Shown: piece by piece, positions 24,150 through 35,320 of the stretch
Numbering within the stretch: the stretch's first letter is position 1
Layout: each line of letters opens with the position of its first letter
Assembly: GCA_947623455.1 (NCBI GenBank)
Contig: OX392532.1
Location: forward strand, 1,488,001 to 1,552,000
Length of the DNA stretch: 64,000 nucleotides
Direction of reading: 5' to 3'
Source: Mimachlamys varia
Taxonomy: Eukaryota > Mollusca > Bivalvia > Pectinida > Pectinidae
The notes under the pieces: generated by a model
The model's input: only the letters and a program-made list of their open reading frames with translations
Told to the model about the DNA's origin: nothing
Database searches by the model: none
Made by a program: the position numbers and the translations under genes

Positions 24150-26556
24150 ACTTATATCCTATTATTATAAATTCACTTCACTGTTTAATTAAAAAGCGAT
24201 CTAGTTGACAATAAAACACCAAAACAAATTGAGCTAAATCTCTAATATTAAGTCTAGTCTATCGCATCTAGTCTGTCAGGAATGTTTAACTATATCTCTT
24301 TTATATATAAATAAAATATTTTCAATTTTCCGATCGTGAGCTTTCCATTTCGTGATAGTAACATCTCTGCTTCTCCAACCTATGGGGTTAACATGTCACA
24401 GTTGATGAGTTATTTTAGAGCTTGCTCTAAATATCGCGAATTACACGACTGGTGTCATCTATGAAGCAGAGCTAACACCCCCGGAACATATATCTCGCAC
24501 GTTTACATGGGTCTCCGTTTTTTTTCATATTTTTCCCTTGGTTTATTCGATTTTAAGTTCGGATTATGGTGTCGATATGCTCTATTTTCTTACATTGTGA
24601 TCCCATGTAATCAAAAATGGTTATTGTTGGTAAATGAACACATATTACAGGGTTACGCTAGTGTTTAAAAGAAAATGGACGAGGAAGATTTAACTTAATG
24701 TGCCTTCATCATGTAACTTTTTTCATTTAACATATTAAAAACAGAGATATTTTGTTTTTTTGAAGACAAATTTAACTTAACTTAAAAGAATAAATATTTA
24801 TTAATTCTATAATGTCTATATACATGAGTTGCGAATTAATTTTTTATTAAAAGCATACATTTTATTTGTTGTGTGGCATTTTTTGTTTAAACGAAGTTAT
24901 GTTGTTCAAGTGTGTTATAAGAGATGGGTAGCAAACTAATTACTACTTTTATGCATTTTCCATTTTTGAAATTGAGTACTTATAAATAAAAATTATTTTG
25001 GTTTGAAGGATTCTAACATGCATTTCTGCCCAAAGCAACCAAGGCACAGTGACAAACTGTATGCGTGTGCTTCAATGCAGTGGCAAGAACTTTGGTCAAC
25101 AAATGTATAACTGTAGTCTATCCTATCGGAACAAACTGTTCTCAACTCTTAGCTGACTTTTTTTGTTTTTATATGTGGATGAATTTGGCAAGGAGCCATT
25201 GAATATGGAACAAATACCCATTGCTATGCTTTTGAATATCCCTGCAAACTTAGTGTATGTCTTTGGATACAAACACGTACAACGACGAATAAACACAAGC
25301 ATAAGAGATGGAGAACAAGAGTAAAAGCCATCGAACAGAGCGCCAGGATCGTCTGGTACACTTACCAGTTTCTGATCAATAATGTAATTCTTAAGTGCTC
25401 CAAACACGAATTTTTCCTTTGCTCTGTTACCTTTTTCGTCTCGCTTTTAAATTTTATCATCGCACTGTTTCATTGCCTTTTATGTCTCGCTTATAAATTA
25501 TGTCCTTTGAAAACATGACACACAGCGAATAATAATGATTGTTATGCTGTAATTGTGAACGTTGTAATAAGCATATCATAAAAAGACTGCTTCATAAGCC
25601 CTGGCCTCATCTGTAATGTCACGTTAAGGTACATTTGTATATCGACGATGTTCTTTCTGCAACCAACAAGAGGTTTACTGACCAAGTCAATCTTATTATT
25701 TTCCTTTGCTCTGTTACCTTTTTCGTCTCGCTTTTAAATTTTATCATCGCTCTGTTCCATTGCCTTTTATGTCTCGCTTATAAATTATGTCCTTTGAAAA
25801 CATGACACACAGCGAATAATAATGATTGTTATGCTGTATTTGTGAACGTTGTACATGTAATAAGCATATCATAAAAAGACTGGTTAATAAGCCCTGGCCT
25901 CATCTGTAATGTCACGTTAAGGTACATTTGTATATCGACGATGTTCTTTCTGCAACCAACAAGAGATTTACTGACCAAGTCAATCTTATTAGGAATACAA
26001 ATGACTTGTTTCTACAACAGCCGCTGTTCGCGATCTTTATTTATAATGTGACTGGCAAGGAAAGCTTACTACCGAGGTATACGACAAACGTGACGATTTC
26101 GATCGACTTTCAAATCGTGAACTTCACTTTTCTGATCATACCTGGCAAAAACGTAAATTCTCGAGTTTTTTATTATATAATGTCAACTGCTGACAAATAA
26201 ACTTACAACATACATAGTTTGCCCTTGGCGTAATCGATATTGTGTTTGAGTTATGGTTGTGTTGACACTTTGGTATCTCCATAAATAGAATAATAAATAA
26301 TTATAGAATAGATAAAGTGGTGGTTATCGTCAATGGATCGATTACTTTTCTTACTAGTGACACTAGAAGTGTTGCAATATGCTGATATTACTTAATTCAA
26401 ATCTAACAAAAGTTCGATGGCAGCAAATTGGATGGGTAATTTTACGGTAAATTAACCTGGACAAAGCCAACAAAATAACAAAGATTAAAATTTAACTGTT
26501 TGTCGGCAATTGAATAATAAGTAATATTTAATGAAATGTAACTAACAATCTCTCAT
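24150..26556 (+). mobile_element. Composite retroelement block B
   Basis: Same order of parts as block A: GTCAGGAATGT segment (24150-24330), RT C-terminal/3' UTR fragment from the CCGATCGTG breakpoint (24331-24610), palm fragment (25105-25195), the inserted 450-bp segment, YIDDVLSATNKRF at 25935, and a tail (26200-26556) into the second 92-bp array. A large part is near-identical to block A, so the duplication is fairly recent. Confidence 0.75.
25412..25983 (+). repeat. 286-bp tandem duplication inside block B
   Basis: The segment starting TTTTCCTTTGCTCTGTTACC near 25412 recurs near 25698 with the same downstream order (GAAAACATGACACACAGCGA, CTTTCTGCAACCAACAAGAG). Block A has only one copy, so this is a local duplication after A and B separated. 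Confidence 0.8.
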
Positions 26557-28032
26557 TATATAGTAAAAACAACGATACTTCCACTTCCTTACCCTTATGG
26601 AACGGTAATGTCCGTTGTAATATCAGGAGAAATGCCCTATTATCTCATTATATAGTAAAAGCAACGATACTCCCACTTCCTTACCCATATGGAACAGTAA
26701 TGTCCGTTGTAATATCAGGAGAAATGCCCTATTATCTCATTATATAGTAAAAGCAACGATTCTCCCCCTTCCTTACCCACATGGAACAGTAATGTCCGTT
26801 GTAATATCAGGAGAAATGCCCTATTATCTCATTATATAGTAAAAGCAACGATACTCTCACTTCCTTACCCATATGGAACAGTAATGTCCGTTGTAATATC
26901 AGGAGAAATGCCCTATTATCTCATTATATAGTAAAAGCAACGATACTCTCACTTCCTTACCCATATGGAACAGTAATGTCCGTTGTAATATCAGGAGAAA
27001 TGCCCTATTATCTCATTATATAATAAAAGCAACGACACTCCCACTTCCTTACCCATATGGAACAGTAATGTCTGTTGTAATATCAGGAGAAATGCCCTAT
27101 CATCTCATTATATAGTAAAAGCAACGATACTCTCACTTCCTTACCCATATGGAATAGTAATGTCCGTTGTAATATCAGGAGAAATGCCCTATTATCTCAT
27201 TATATAGTAAAAGCAACGATACTCCCACTTCCTTACCCATATGGAACAGTAATGTCCGTTGTAATATCAGGAGAAATGCCCTATTATCTCATTATATACT
27301 TAAAGCAGCGATACTCCCACTTCCTTACCCATATGGAACAGTAATGTCCGTTGTAATATCAGGAGAAATGTCCTATTATCTCATTATATAGTAAAAGCAA
27401 CGATACTCCCACTTCCTTACCCTTATGGAACAGTAATGTCCGTTGTAATATCAGGAGAAATGCCCTATTATCTCATTATATAGTAAAAGCAACGATACTC
27501 CCACTTCCTTACCCATATGAAACAGTAATGTCCGTTGTAATATCAGGAGAAATGCCCTATTATCTCATTATATAGTAAAAGCAACGATACTCTCACTTCC
27601 TTACCCATATGGAACAGTAATGTCCGTTGTAATATCAGGAGAAATGCCCCATTATCTCATTATATAATAAAAGCAACGATACTCCCACTTCCTTACCCAT
27701 ATGGAACAGTAATGTCCGTTGTAATATCAGGAGAAATGCCCTATTATCTCATTACATAGTAAAAGCAACGATACTCCCACTTCCTTAACCATATGGAACA
27801 GTAATGTCCGTTGTAATATCAGGAGAAATGCCCTATTATCTCATTACATAGTAAAAGCAACGATACTCCCACTTCCTTAACCATATGGAACAGTAATGTC
27901 CGTTGTAATATCAGGAGAAATGCCCTATTATCTCATTATATAATAAAAGCAACGATACTTCCACTTCCTTACCCTTATGGAACAGTAATGTCCGTTGTAA
28001 TATCAGGAGAAATGCCCTATTATCTCATTATA
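26557..28032. repeat. 92-bp satellite, second array part 1 (about 16 copies)
   Basis: Tandem 92-bp units as in the first array. Marker variants such as TATACTTAAAGCA, GCCCCATTATC and TTAACCATATGG identify individual units and show that 27480-28550 is repeated at 29150-30220 with a constant offset of 1671 bp. The reading frames of about 75 codons within it are repeat artefacts. Confidence 0.95.
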
Positions 28033-28507
28033 CATAGCGTGTTCCATTTAGCGGAACGTTCCGGTTGTGCCAACTTGGAACTGGTCCGCTAAATGGAACA
28101 GAACGTGCCGAATTCCGTTCCTGCGGGTGAAAATCTAATAATCGAAAATGAAAAAGCAACAACTTTTCCGGAACTAACCATAACGGTTCCGTCATAAAAT
28201 CCGCAAAATAATGCGAGTAATTCCTTTTATATCCACATTTTACACACGATGAAGCCACTTGGAGATGGTTGTGATATATTTTACTGGTAAAATGTAGTTT
28301 AACTGGTTATAGTTAGGTCTATTTACAATTTATTGGACATTTGAAACGAAAACCTTTCACTGGCCGCCATATTGGATCCAACTTGGTACCCTCAAATGAG
28401 ACGTTCCAGACGAACCGGTTCGTTCCTGCGGAACGTCGTGTACCATTTAGCGGAACGTCTGGTTCGTTCCGGAACACTGGAACGTTCAGCTCAATGGAAC
28501 ACGCTAA
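28033..28507. mobile_element. MITE inserted in the 92-bp array, copy 1
   Basis: 475 bp with terminal inverted repeats: left TAGCGTGTTCCATTTAGCGG and AACGTTCCGG, right the complement with a few changes. Flanked by TA on both sides (28031-28032, 28508-28509), matching one interrupted array unit. Interior is non-coding and includes CTGGCCGCCATATTGGATCC. The TA target suggests the Tc1/mariner-type group. No transposase. Confidence 0.85.
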
Positions 28508-29703
28508 TAGTTAAAGCAACGATACTCCCACTTCCTTACCCATATGGAACAGTAATGTCTGTTGTAATATCAGGAGAAATGCCCTATTATCTCATTATAT
28601 AGTAAAAGCAACGATACTCCCACTTCCTTACCCATATGGAACAGTAATGTCCGTTGTAATATCAGGAGAAATGCCCTATTATCTCATTATATAGTAAAAG
28701 CAACGATACTCTCACTTCCTTACCCATATAGAACAGTAATGTCCGTTGTAATATCATGAGAAATGCCCTATTATCTCATTATATAGTAAAAGCAACGATA
28801 CTCCCACTTCCTTACCCTTAGGGAACAGTAATGTCCGTTGTTATATCAGGAGAAATGCCCTATTATCTCATTATATACTTAAAGCAACGATACTCCCACT
28901 TCCTTACCCATATGGAACAGTAATGTCCGTTGTAATATCAGGAGAAATGCCCTATTATCTCATTATATAGTAAAAGCAACGATACTCCCACTTCCTTACC
29001 CATATGGAACAGTAATGTCCGTTGTAATATCAGGAGAAATGCCCTATTATCTCATTATATAGTAAAAGCAACGATACTCCCACTTCCTTACCCATAAGGA
29101 ACAGTAATGTCCGTTGTAATATCAGGAGAAATCCCCTTTTATCTCTTTATATAGAAAAACCAACGATACTCCCACTTTCTTACCCATATGAAACAGTAAT
29201 GTCCGTTGTAATATCAGGAGAAATGCCCTATTATCTCATTATATAGTAAAAGCAACGATACTCTCACTTCCTTACCCATATGGAACAGTAATGTCCGTTG
29301 TAATATCAGGAGAAATGCCCCATTATCTCATTATATAATAAAAGCAACGATACTCCCACTTCCTTACCCATATGGAACAGTAATGTCCGTTGTAATATCA
29401 GGAGAAATGCCCTATTATCTCATTACATAGTAAAAGCAACGATACTCCCACTTCCTTAACCATATGGAACAGTAATGTCCGTTGTAATATCAGGAGAAAT
29501 GCCCTATTATCTCATTATATACTTAAAGCAACGATACTCCCACTTCCTTACCCATATGGAACAGTAATGTCCGTTGTAATATCAGGAGAAACGCCCTATT
29601 ATCTCATTATATAATAAAAGCAACGATACTTCCACTTCCTTACCCTTATGGAACAGTAATGTCCGTTGTAATATCAGGAGAAATGCCCTATTATCTCATT
29701 ATA
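28508..29703. repeat. 92-bp satellite, second array part 2 (exactly 13 units long)
   Basis: 1196 bp between the two MITE copies, which is 13 times 92. Units carry the same marker variants as the stretch before the first MITE. Confidence 0.95.
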
Positions 29704-30178
29704 CATAGCGTGTTCCATTTAGCGGAACGTTCCGGTTGTGCCAACTTGGAACTGGTCCGCTAAATGGAACAGAACGTGCCGAATTCCGTTCCTGCGGGTG
29801 AAAATCTAATAATCGAAAATGAAAAAGCAACAACTTTTCCGGAACTAACCATAACGGTTCCGTCATAAAATCCGCAAAATAATGCGAGTAATTCCTTTTA
29901 TATCCACATTTTACACACGATGATGCCACTTGGAGATGGTTGTGATATATTTTACTGGTAAAATGTAGTTTAACTGGTTATAGTTAGGTCTATTTACAAT
30001 TTATTGGACATTTGAAACGAAAACCTTTCACTGGCCGCCATATTGGATCCAACTTGGTACCCTCAAATGAGACGTTCCAGACGAACCGGTTCGTTCCTGC
30101 GGAACGTCGTGTACCATTTAGCGGAACGTCTGGTTCGTTCCGGAACACCGGAACGTTCCGCTCAATGGAACACGCTAA
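29704..30178. mobile_element. MITE inserted in the 92-bp array, copy 2
   Basis: Same length (475 bp), same TA-flanked junctions and nearly identical sequence to 28033-28507; the few differences include GATGATGCC for GATGAAGCC and a more perfect right terminal repeat. Identical flanking array context shows it was copied by array duplication, not by a second insertion. Confidence 0.88.
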
Positions 30179-30632
30179 TAGTAAAAGCAACGATACTCCC
30201 ACTTCCTTACCCATATGGAACAGTAATGTCTGTTGTAATATCAGGAGAAATGCCCTATTATCTCATTATATAGTAAAAGCAACGATACTCCCACTTCCTT
30301 ACCCATATGGAACAGTAATGTCCGTTGTAATATCAGGAGAAATGCCCTATTATCTCATTATATAGTAAAAGCAACGATACTCCCACTTCCTTACCCTTAT
30401 GGAACAGTAATGTCCGTTGTTATATCAGGAGAAATGCCCTATTATCTCATTATATAGTAAAAGCAACGATACTCCCATTTCCTTACCCATATGGAACAGT
30501 AATGTCCGTTGTAATATCAGGAGAAATGCCCTATTATCTCATTATATAGTACAAGCAACGATACTCCCATTTCCTTACCCATATGGAACAGTAATGTCCG
30601 TTGTAATATCAGGAGAAATGCCCTACTCCGAT
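30179..30632. repeat. 92-bp satellite, second array part 3 (about 5 copies)
   Basis: Final units of the second array, ending at GCCCTACTCCGATAAGATGT where the minus-strand RT fragment begins. Same exit junction as 23030 and, in single-copy form, as 61135. Confidence 0.93.
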
Positions 30633-30639
30633 AAGATGT

Positions 30640-31010
30640 TGTAGTCCAAATCAGTATAAAGCAAAGTAAAAGTGCACAGAATCCCGTACAGATTCAGAAG
30701 ATCTTTCGAGATTTTCAAAATCCATATCCCTTCAATTCCACTTTTGGTGTAAACAGTGTAACAATAAGACTGAACCCCCGATTAAATGGTACTAAGAATG
30801 ATAGTAAGAAGTTAAAATAATGGTTTAATTGAGTGATGAACAGAGCCAGCGATAACACGTTGTTTATAAAATTCCTTGTACAGTTTAGTTATCCAATATC
30901 AATGAGGTTGGTCAACGTCTTTTTCATTAACCGGTATCTGGAAAATCATACCATTCAGCATGCTGACGTTTAGCCCAATGTCTGGCGTAATCTTCCACAT
31001 AGTCCATACT
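30640..31010 (-). pseudogene. RT-element 5' half, part 1
   Basis: Minus-strand remnant of the element's central and N-terminal coding region, closely matching 23050-23530. It is interrupted at 31011 by a tRNA-like composite insertion and continues at 31428. Confidence 0.7.
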
Positions 31011-31067
31011 AGTTGTAAAAGATGTGCATTGATTAGGTTGCCTTACAAGCGTGAGCTGTAGGGAATT

Positions 31068-31139
31068 TCCCTTTAGCTCAGTCGGTAGAACATCGAGCTG
31101 GAGAGCCAAGGGTCGCGGGTTCGAGCCCCAGCGACGGCA
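31068..31139 (+). ncRNA. tRNA-like sequence, copy 1
   Basis: 72 nt with a D-arm-like GCTCAGTCGGTAGAAC and T-arm TCGCGGGTTCGAGCCCCAGCGA-type fold. The acceptor arms (TCCCTTT against CGACGGC) do not pair and the anticodon stem is mismatched, so this is a tRNA-derived element, not a working tRNA gene. The position equivalent to an anticodon would read GGA. Confidence 0.55.
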
Positions 31140-31320
31140 CTATCTTTATCACTTTTCCTCGTCCTATTACAAACTGGTGCCGATGACCCTCCCCGTTTCA
31201 AGGAGGAGAAGCCTTAGCGGGGAGTCAAAGAACCTGGGTTGGGGATTTAGAAAAAGGGGGGAATAGTGTAAAAGATGTGCATTGATTAGGTTGCCTTACA
31301 AGCGTGAGCTGTAGGGAATT

Positions 31321-31392
31321 TCCCTTTAGCTCAGTCGGTAGAGCATCGGGCTGGAGAGCCAAGGGTCGCGGATTCGAGCCCCAGCGACGGCA
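31321..31392 (+). ncRNA. tRNA-like sequence, copy 2
   Basis: Second copy with a fully paired D stem (GAGC) but a B-box change (GATTCGAGCCC). Same unpaired acceptor arm. A nearly identical partner lies at 31068-31139. Confidence 0.55.
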
Positions 31393-31427
31393 CTATCTTT
31401 ATCACTTTTCCTCGTCCTATTACACTA

Positions 31428-31590
31428 ATCTTAAAATCATCATTCCAATTGATGGATGGAGTTTCTCTCGATACCAAGGACATGTCACGAAAAGCTCACG
31501 TAGTTTAATGATGGGAATGATATTCAGATTACTGATTACTATGTGTCCAGTTGAACCTTAGCACTTTTGGGATGAAGAACATGAACACGT
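31428..31590 (-). pseudogene. RT-element 5' half, part 2
   Basis: Continuation of 30640-31010 after the insertion; matches 23540-23700 almost base for base, including CTCTCGATAN(2)AAGGACATGTC. It ends head-on against the plus-strand 3' half. Confidence 0.7.
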
Positions 31591-31599
31591 CAAAGCGGG

Positions 31600-31860
31600 A
31601 GGGGGTCGTTCTAAAAACAAATCGGAGAACACCAAATGGCCCATCTCCATCCTATGGTGTTTACATGAGGCATTGTATTCGTTATTCTTGGGTATGCTCT
31701 GAATATCGAGATTTTCGTGTTAGAACACCTGGTCTTATCCTCTTGTACTTTTACGAGGGTCGCCATGTAAATATTTCCTTTATTCCTATTTTGCCTCTAG
31801 TTTAATCGATTTTTAGTTTGGATTATGGTTTTGTTGAAGGTTTGGTATTCTATGATTTTT
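31600..31860 (+). pseudogene. RT-element 3' half, deleted
   Basis: Plus-strand C-terminal codons (YGVYMRHCIRYSWVCSEYRD), joined by a deletion directly to the 3' UTR (GAACACCTGGTCTTATCCTC, CGAGGGTCGCCATGTAAA, ATCGATTTTTAGTTTGGATT). The same segment order as 23725-24145 without the stop region. Confidence 0.7.
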
Positions 31861-32260
31861 TTCGGAGTATTTTAACATAAAAGGACAGAAACTTGACAAA
31901 ACTGCCATGATGTTATACACATGTACAGGTAATTATCTGAAAAGTATCTGAAATATAAATATAACGAAATTGTATATATTTTTAATATGAATGTAATCTG
32001 GGTGCAAGATAAATAGAATGACGTCCGAAAATATCTTACTGACGTTCAAGGGTAAAGTGAGTACATTTCTTATTACTATATTATGAGAGATTGGTAATTA
32101 CATTTCATTTATTACCTGTCATTCAATTTCCAATCAATAGTTAAATTTTTAATCTTTGTCATTTTGTTGGCTTTGCCCAGGTTTATTGACCGTATAATTA
32201 ACTATCCAACTTGTTTCCGCCGCACTTTTGTTAGATTTTAATTAAACAATTTCGGCATAT
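31861..32260. repeat. Composite-element tail and inverted boundary piece
   Basis: 31900-32035 matches 62695-62860 (GGGTGCAAGATA, CTGACGT). 32075-32240 is the reverse complement of the tail before the 92-bp arrays (22060-22235 and 26390-26560), including one edge of the array unit (ACTATATTATGAGAGATT). Confidence 0.6.
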
Positions 32261-32449
32261 CTCATCACTTACAGTGTCATCCCTTAAGGAATTCATCAAC
32301 GATAACTACCTCCATATCTATTTCCCTAATTAGTTCGTACCCTTAGTATGAAGATACGAAAGCTATGGTAAGGTGTGTATAACATTTCCTGATAATATAA
32401 GCTAATTACAATGTTAAAAAATGAAATATAGCAAAGCTTTTCTACTTGT

Positions 32450-32760
32450 TCAGTGTGACATGATTTTTAAGGAAATAATTTATAAGCGAGACCAAAAAGA
32501 TAAGGTAACTAAGCGAAGTAGAAAGTCGTGTTTTGATGCACTTACATTATTCATCAGAAACTGGCTAGCGTATCAGACTATCTAAGTTCTCTGTTACTCC
32601 GACGGTCTGTCACTCTCACTCTCCATCTCTCATCTCTCTGATTGTGTTAATTCTGTCTTTATGTATGTCTTCTCTTTTTCGGTCATTGTCTGTATCTATC
32701 TGTCTGTATTTGTCCGTTTTCCTGTTTATCCGCTTGTCCGTCCGTCCTTCGTTTGACTTT
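32450..32760 (-). repeat. Inverted piece of the block A/B insertion, then TCTG-rich DNA
   Basis: 32460-32580 is similar in reverse complement to 21300-21450 (GCGAGAC, AAGTGCTCC and ACCAGTTTCTGAT-type words). From 32590 it runs into pyrimidine-rich CTGTCTGT / CCGTCCGT low-complexity DNA. Confidence 0.5.
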
Positions 32761-32914
32761 TTATATTTCTCTATTTTATATAAATGACGTAGTCCAATTA
32801 TCCACAAGACATACACAAAGTGTGCGAGGGCCTTTAAAAAGCATTGAAATCGCGTATTGCAATAATCAGCTAGCCAGGCTTGAAACAAAAAACATATCAG
32901 CTAACAGTGGGGGC

Positions 32915-33240
32915 ACTATGATAGCTATGATACCAGCTAAATATGATGCTGTATAACTATGATAACACGTAAATCTGATGATGTATAACTATGATAACAG
33001 CTATTTCTGCTAAAGTATAACTATGATAAGAAGTAAATCTGATGATGTATAACTATGATAAGAAGTAAATCTGATGATGTATAACTATGATACCAGCTAT
33101 TTCTGCTAAAGTATAACTATGATAACAGCTTAATCTGATGCAGTATATCTATGATAACAGCTATATCGGCTAATGTATAACTATGATAACAAGTTTATCT
33201 GCTGCTATATAAATATGATAACAGCTTAATCTGTCTTTGC
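32915..33240. repeat. 32-bp imperfect tandem repeat (about 10 copies)
   Basis: Unit close to GTATAACTATGATAACAGCT plus AAATCTGATGAT. Two alternating tails (AAATCTGATGAT and ATTTCTGCTAAA) hint at a two-unit period. Not in an exon. Confidence 0.85.
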
Positions 33241-33654
33241 ATCACTTTGATAGCAATCTACATGTCCTGATGTACTGCAAAGGCAACATTTAATGTTTGC
33301 TGCTGTATTACATTTAGAACGGCTGATATCGGTCGTCTGATATCGGTTGTTTTATTTCTTTGATAACAGTTGTATTACATTAATAACAACTAACATCAGT
33401 CGTATTTCTTTGATAATTGTCAAGGTTTTTTGTTGTTCGGCAAAGATAACTATATATCTCGTGTTGTTGATATACCAATGATAGCGATTTAAACGTTTGT
33501 GTCAGGTTGACCTCGAGTTGTCTACTACACCATCAAATATCTCCAATTTAATATGTCAGTTTAAGCGGAGACCTTTGACGTTATTAATAGACAGCTTGAG
33601 AGGAAAACGTTACAGGATGACGGAATAATAATATTTTCAATTTCCCTTGCCTCC

Positions 33655-33890
33655 TTTCTTTGATGTTTACTTTGGATGTGACAAAGATTTGCAAGGCGGG
33701 TGTCGTCGATGAAGCAGAAGACGCCTACTCTTCCGGAACATTTGGTCTTATTCTCTTGTACTTTTGCAAGGGCCTCCATGTGAATCTTTCCTTTGTTCAT
33801 ATTTTGCCCCTGGTTTAATCGATTTTGAGTTTGGATTATGATTATGTTAACGCTGCGGTATTCTCTTATTCATTTTCAAATACTACTAAA
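33655..33890 (+). repeat. RT-element 3' UTR fragment
   Basis: Starts in GATGTTTACTTTGGATGTGA and carries TCGTCGATGAAGCAGAAGAC, CTTCCGGAACATTTGGTCTT and TTTTGCCCCTGGTTTAATCG. Ends about where the TA-flanked element at 33897 begins. Confidence 0.8.
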
Positions 33891-33896
33891 CATGTA

Positions 33897-34826
33897 CAGT
33901 TGTGGGATCGCACAACGTTACACGATGTGCGGTGGGCCCACGATGGGCGAACGGTGTATGCACGATGTGCGAACGATGCGATCCTGGGCAATTATTTCTA
34001 ACGCACATGTGGGCGCACGATAGACTAACATTGTTCGATGACAATTGTGGTTGATGTAAATTTAGAAATGGTTTAACAATATATACGGTTTCGCGCTAGT
34101 TGTTTTAAACATATTTCTATATTTTAACTATTTGCATTAGCTGATAGTTCTATCTATATATTTCTAAAAATTAATAATAGTCTTTCTGTAGTTTTAGAAA
34201 CAAACCAAATAGACACATGTATATATATGTAAACTTTCAACTCATATTGACAAGTTCTCATTCAAGTAAATATTGCCAGTTTTACCAAGTTATAAACTGT
34301 TCCTGTACATGGCCAATATATGTAGATATCTCTGGCCCGGGGCACTTACAACACTCGCCTAGGTGTGAAAACACAGGTAAAGTGTTGGGGAGGAGAGAGT
34401 TTTTCAAATAACTGATTATAAGAGTCCAGTTTGTTTTCATAACGGTCGCTCGGTATTGGCTGTCGTAGCGTATCGCCGCACACGGGACAGGTAAAACTCC
34501 GGCATGTTATTTACATATTCTGATACCTGGTAGCTTAACCCGCACTTGGCTCTCTTATGATCACTGTAATACTGTTTACTGTATAGTGTTAATTGACATA
34601 ATCCCAATAAATATGATGCGAATTTAAATAGTTTTTGGACAAGAGGGTTCCATATGTTTTTCATTCCGTAATATGTATCGACCAATTGTACCAAATCGTG
34701 CGTGTGTGCGATTTACGCACGATCTTTAGATCGCCCGGTTGTGCGCACCATGGGCGAACGATGTGTGCACGATGTGTGCACGATGCACGCACGTAGTTTT
34801 TGGTGCGTTGTGCGATACCACAACTG
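33897..34826. mobile_element. TA-flanked DNA element with inverted termini (copy 1)
   Basis: 930 bp, flanked by TA (33895-33896 and 34827-34828). Ends CAGTTGTGGGATCGCACAAC and its complement GTTGTGCGATACCACAACTG; subterminal regions repeat GATGTGCACGATG-type words. A minus-strand frame at 34437-34694 (85 codons, including KCGLSYQVSEYVNNMPEFYL) is partly recognisable in the second copy at 60299-61100, but no transposase motif is seen. Probably a non-autonomous element, perhaps with captured coding DNA. Confidence 0.75.
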
Positions 34827-34935
34827 TAGTACGTTTAACAACGATCACTTTTTTGTTTACGATTTCGATATAGCACACTTTTAATGTCAACGCAATAGCA
34901 TTGTGGCATGTTCTAGAAGAAAATAATTCATGAGC

Positions 34936-35240
34936 GAGAATGAAAAGGCACAGGAACAAAGAGAAGTTTGGACCATTTCTAGTAGAAAGCCACGTTATTG
35001 AAGCACTTAGTAATTACATTATTAATCAGAAACTTGCTAATGTACCAGGGGCTCTCAGCTCTCTGATAGTCGGACCGTTTATCCGCCTCACTCTCGACCT
35101 GCCCTCTCTCCTGTCTGTGTTCCTGTCTTTATGTTTGTCCTCTCGTCCGTCCTCTTGTCAGTATTTATCCTTTTTATATCTGTTTCACTGCCCGTCCTTC
35201 TGACCGTCCACTCTTTCTTCGGTCTTTCTTTTGTCTGTCT
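34936..35240. repeat. Repeat fragment followed by pyrimidine-rich DNA
   Basis: 34980-35060 (AGCACTTAGTAATTACATTA, TCAGAAACTTGCTAATGTAC) is a diverged inverted relative of 21305-21350. It leads into CT-rich low-complexity sequence and a GTCT microsatellite at about 35230-35251. Confidence 0.5.
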
Positions 35241-35255
35241 GTCTGTCTGTCTGTA

Positions 35256-35287
<32 letters not shown>
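35256..35287. repeat. AT dinucleotide microsatellite
   Basis: Uninterrupted TA/AT run preceding the large hairpin; a second short TA run follows it at 35441-35455. Confidence 0.9.
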
Positions 35288-35290
<3 letters not shown>

Positions 35291-35320
35291 AAAAGTAATT
35301 AGTTTATCTTGCGAAGTTGA

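Larger units (their letters stand above)
31011..31427 (+). mobile_element. tRNA-like SINE-type composite insertion (two units)
   Basis: Two direct 156-bp copies (31015-31170 and 31268-31423), separated by a 97-bp GC-rich spacer, interrupt the RT remnant. Comparison with the uninterrupted site at 23524-23545 shows a clean insertion with a short ACTA-type target duplication. Each copy holds a tRNA-like core with A box TAGCTCAGTCGG and a B box (GGTTCGAGCCC in copy 1, GATTCGAGCCC in copy 2), the usual internal pol III promoter of tRNA-derived SINEs. Confidence 0.7.

Noticed and set aside
28028..28258. 76-codon minus-strand frames at 28028 and 29699 as duplicated genes
   Set aside because: They lie in the left half of the duplicated MITE, including its terminal repeat.
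31068..31392. Two functional tRNA genes
   Set aside because: Acceptor arms do not pair, the anticodon stem is mismatched, and the sequences sit in a duplicated inserted unit; better read as tRNA-derived repeats.
32616..32888. Minus-strand frame rich in Asp, Lys and Arg as a coding sequence
   Set aside because: It follows a CTGT/CCGT-type low-complexity run and adjacent repeat DNA; no domain is seen.
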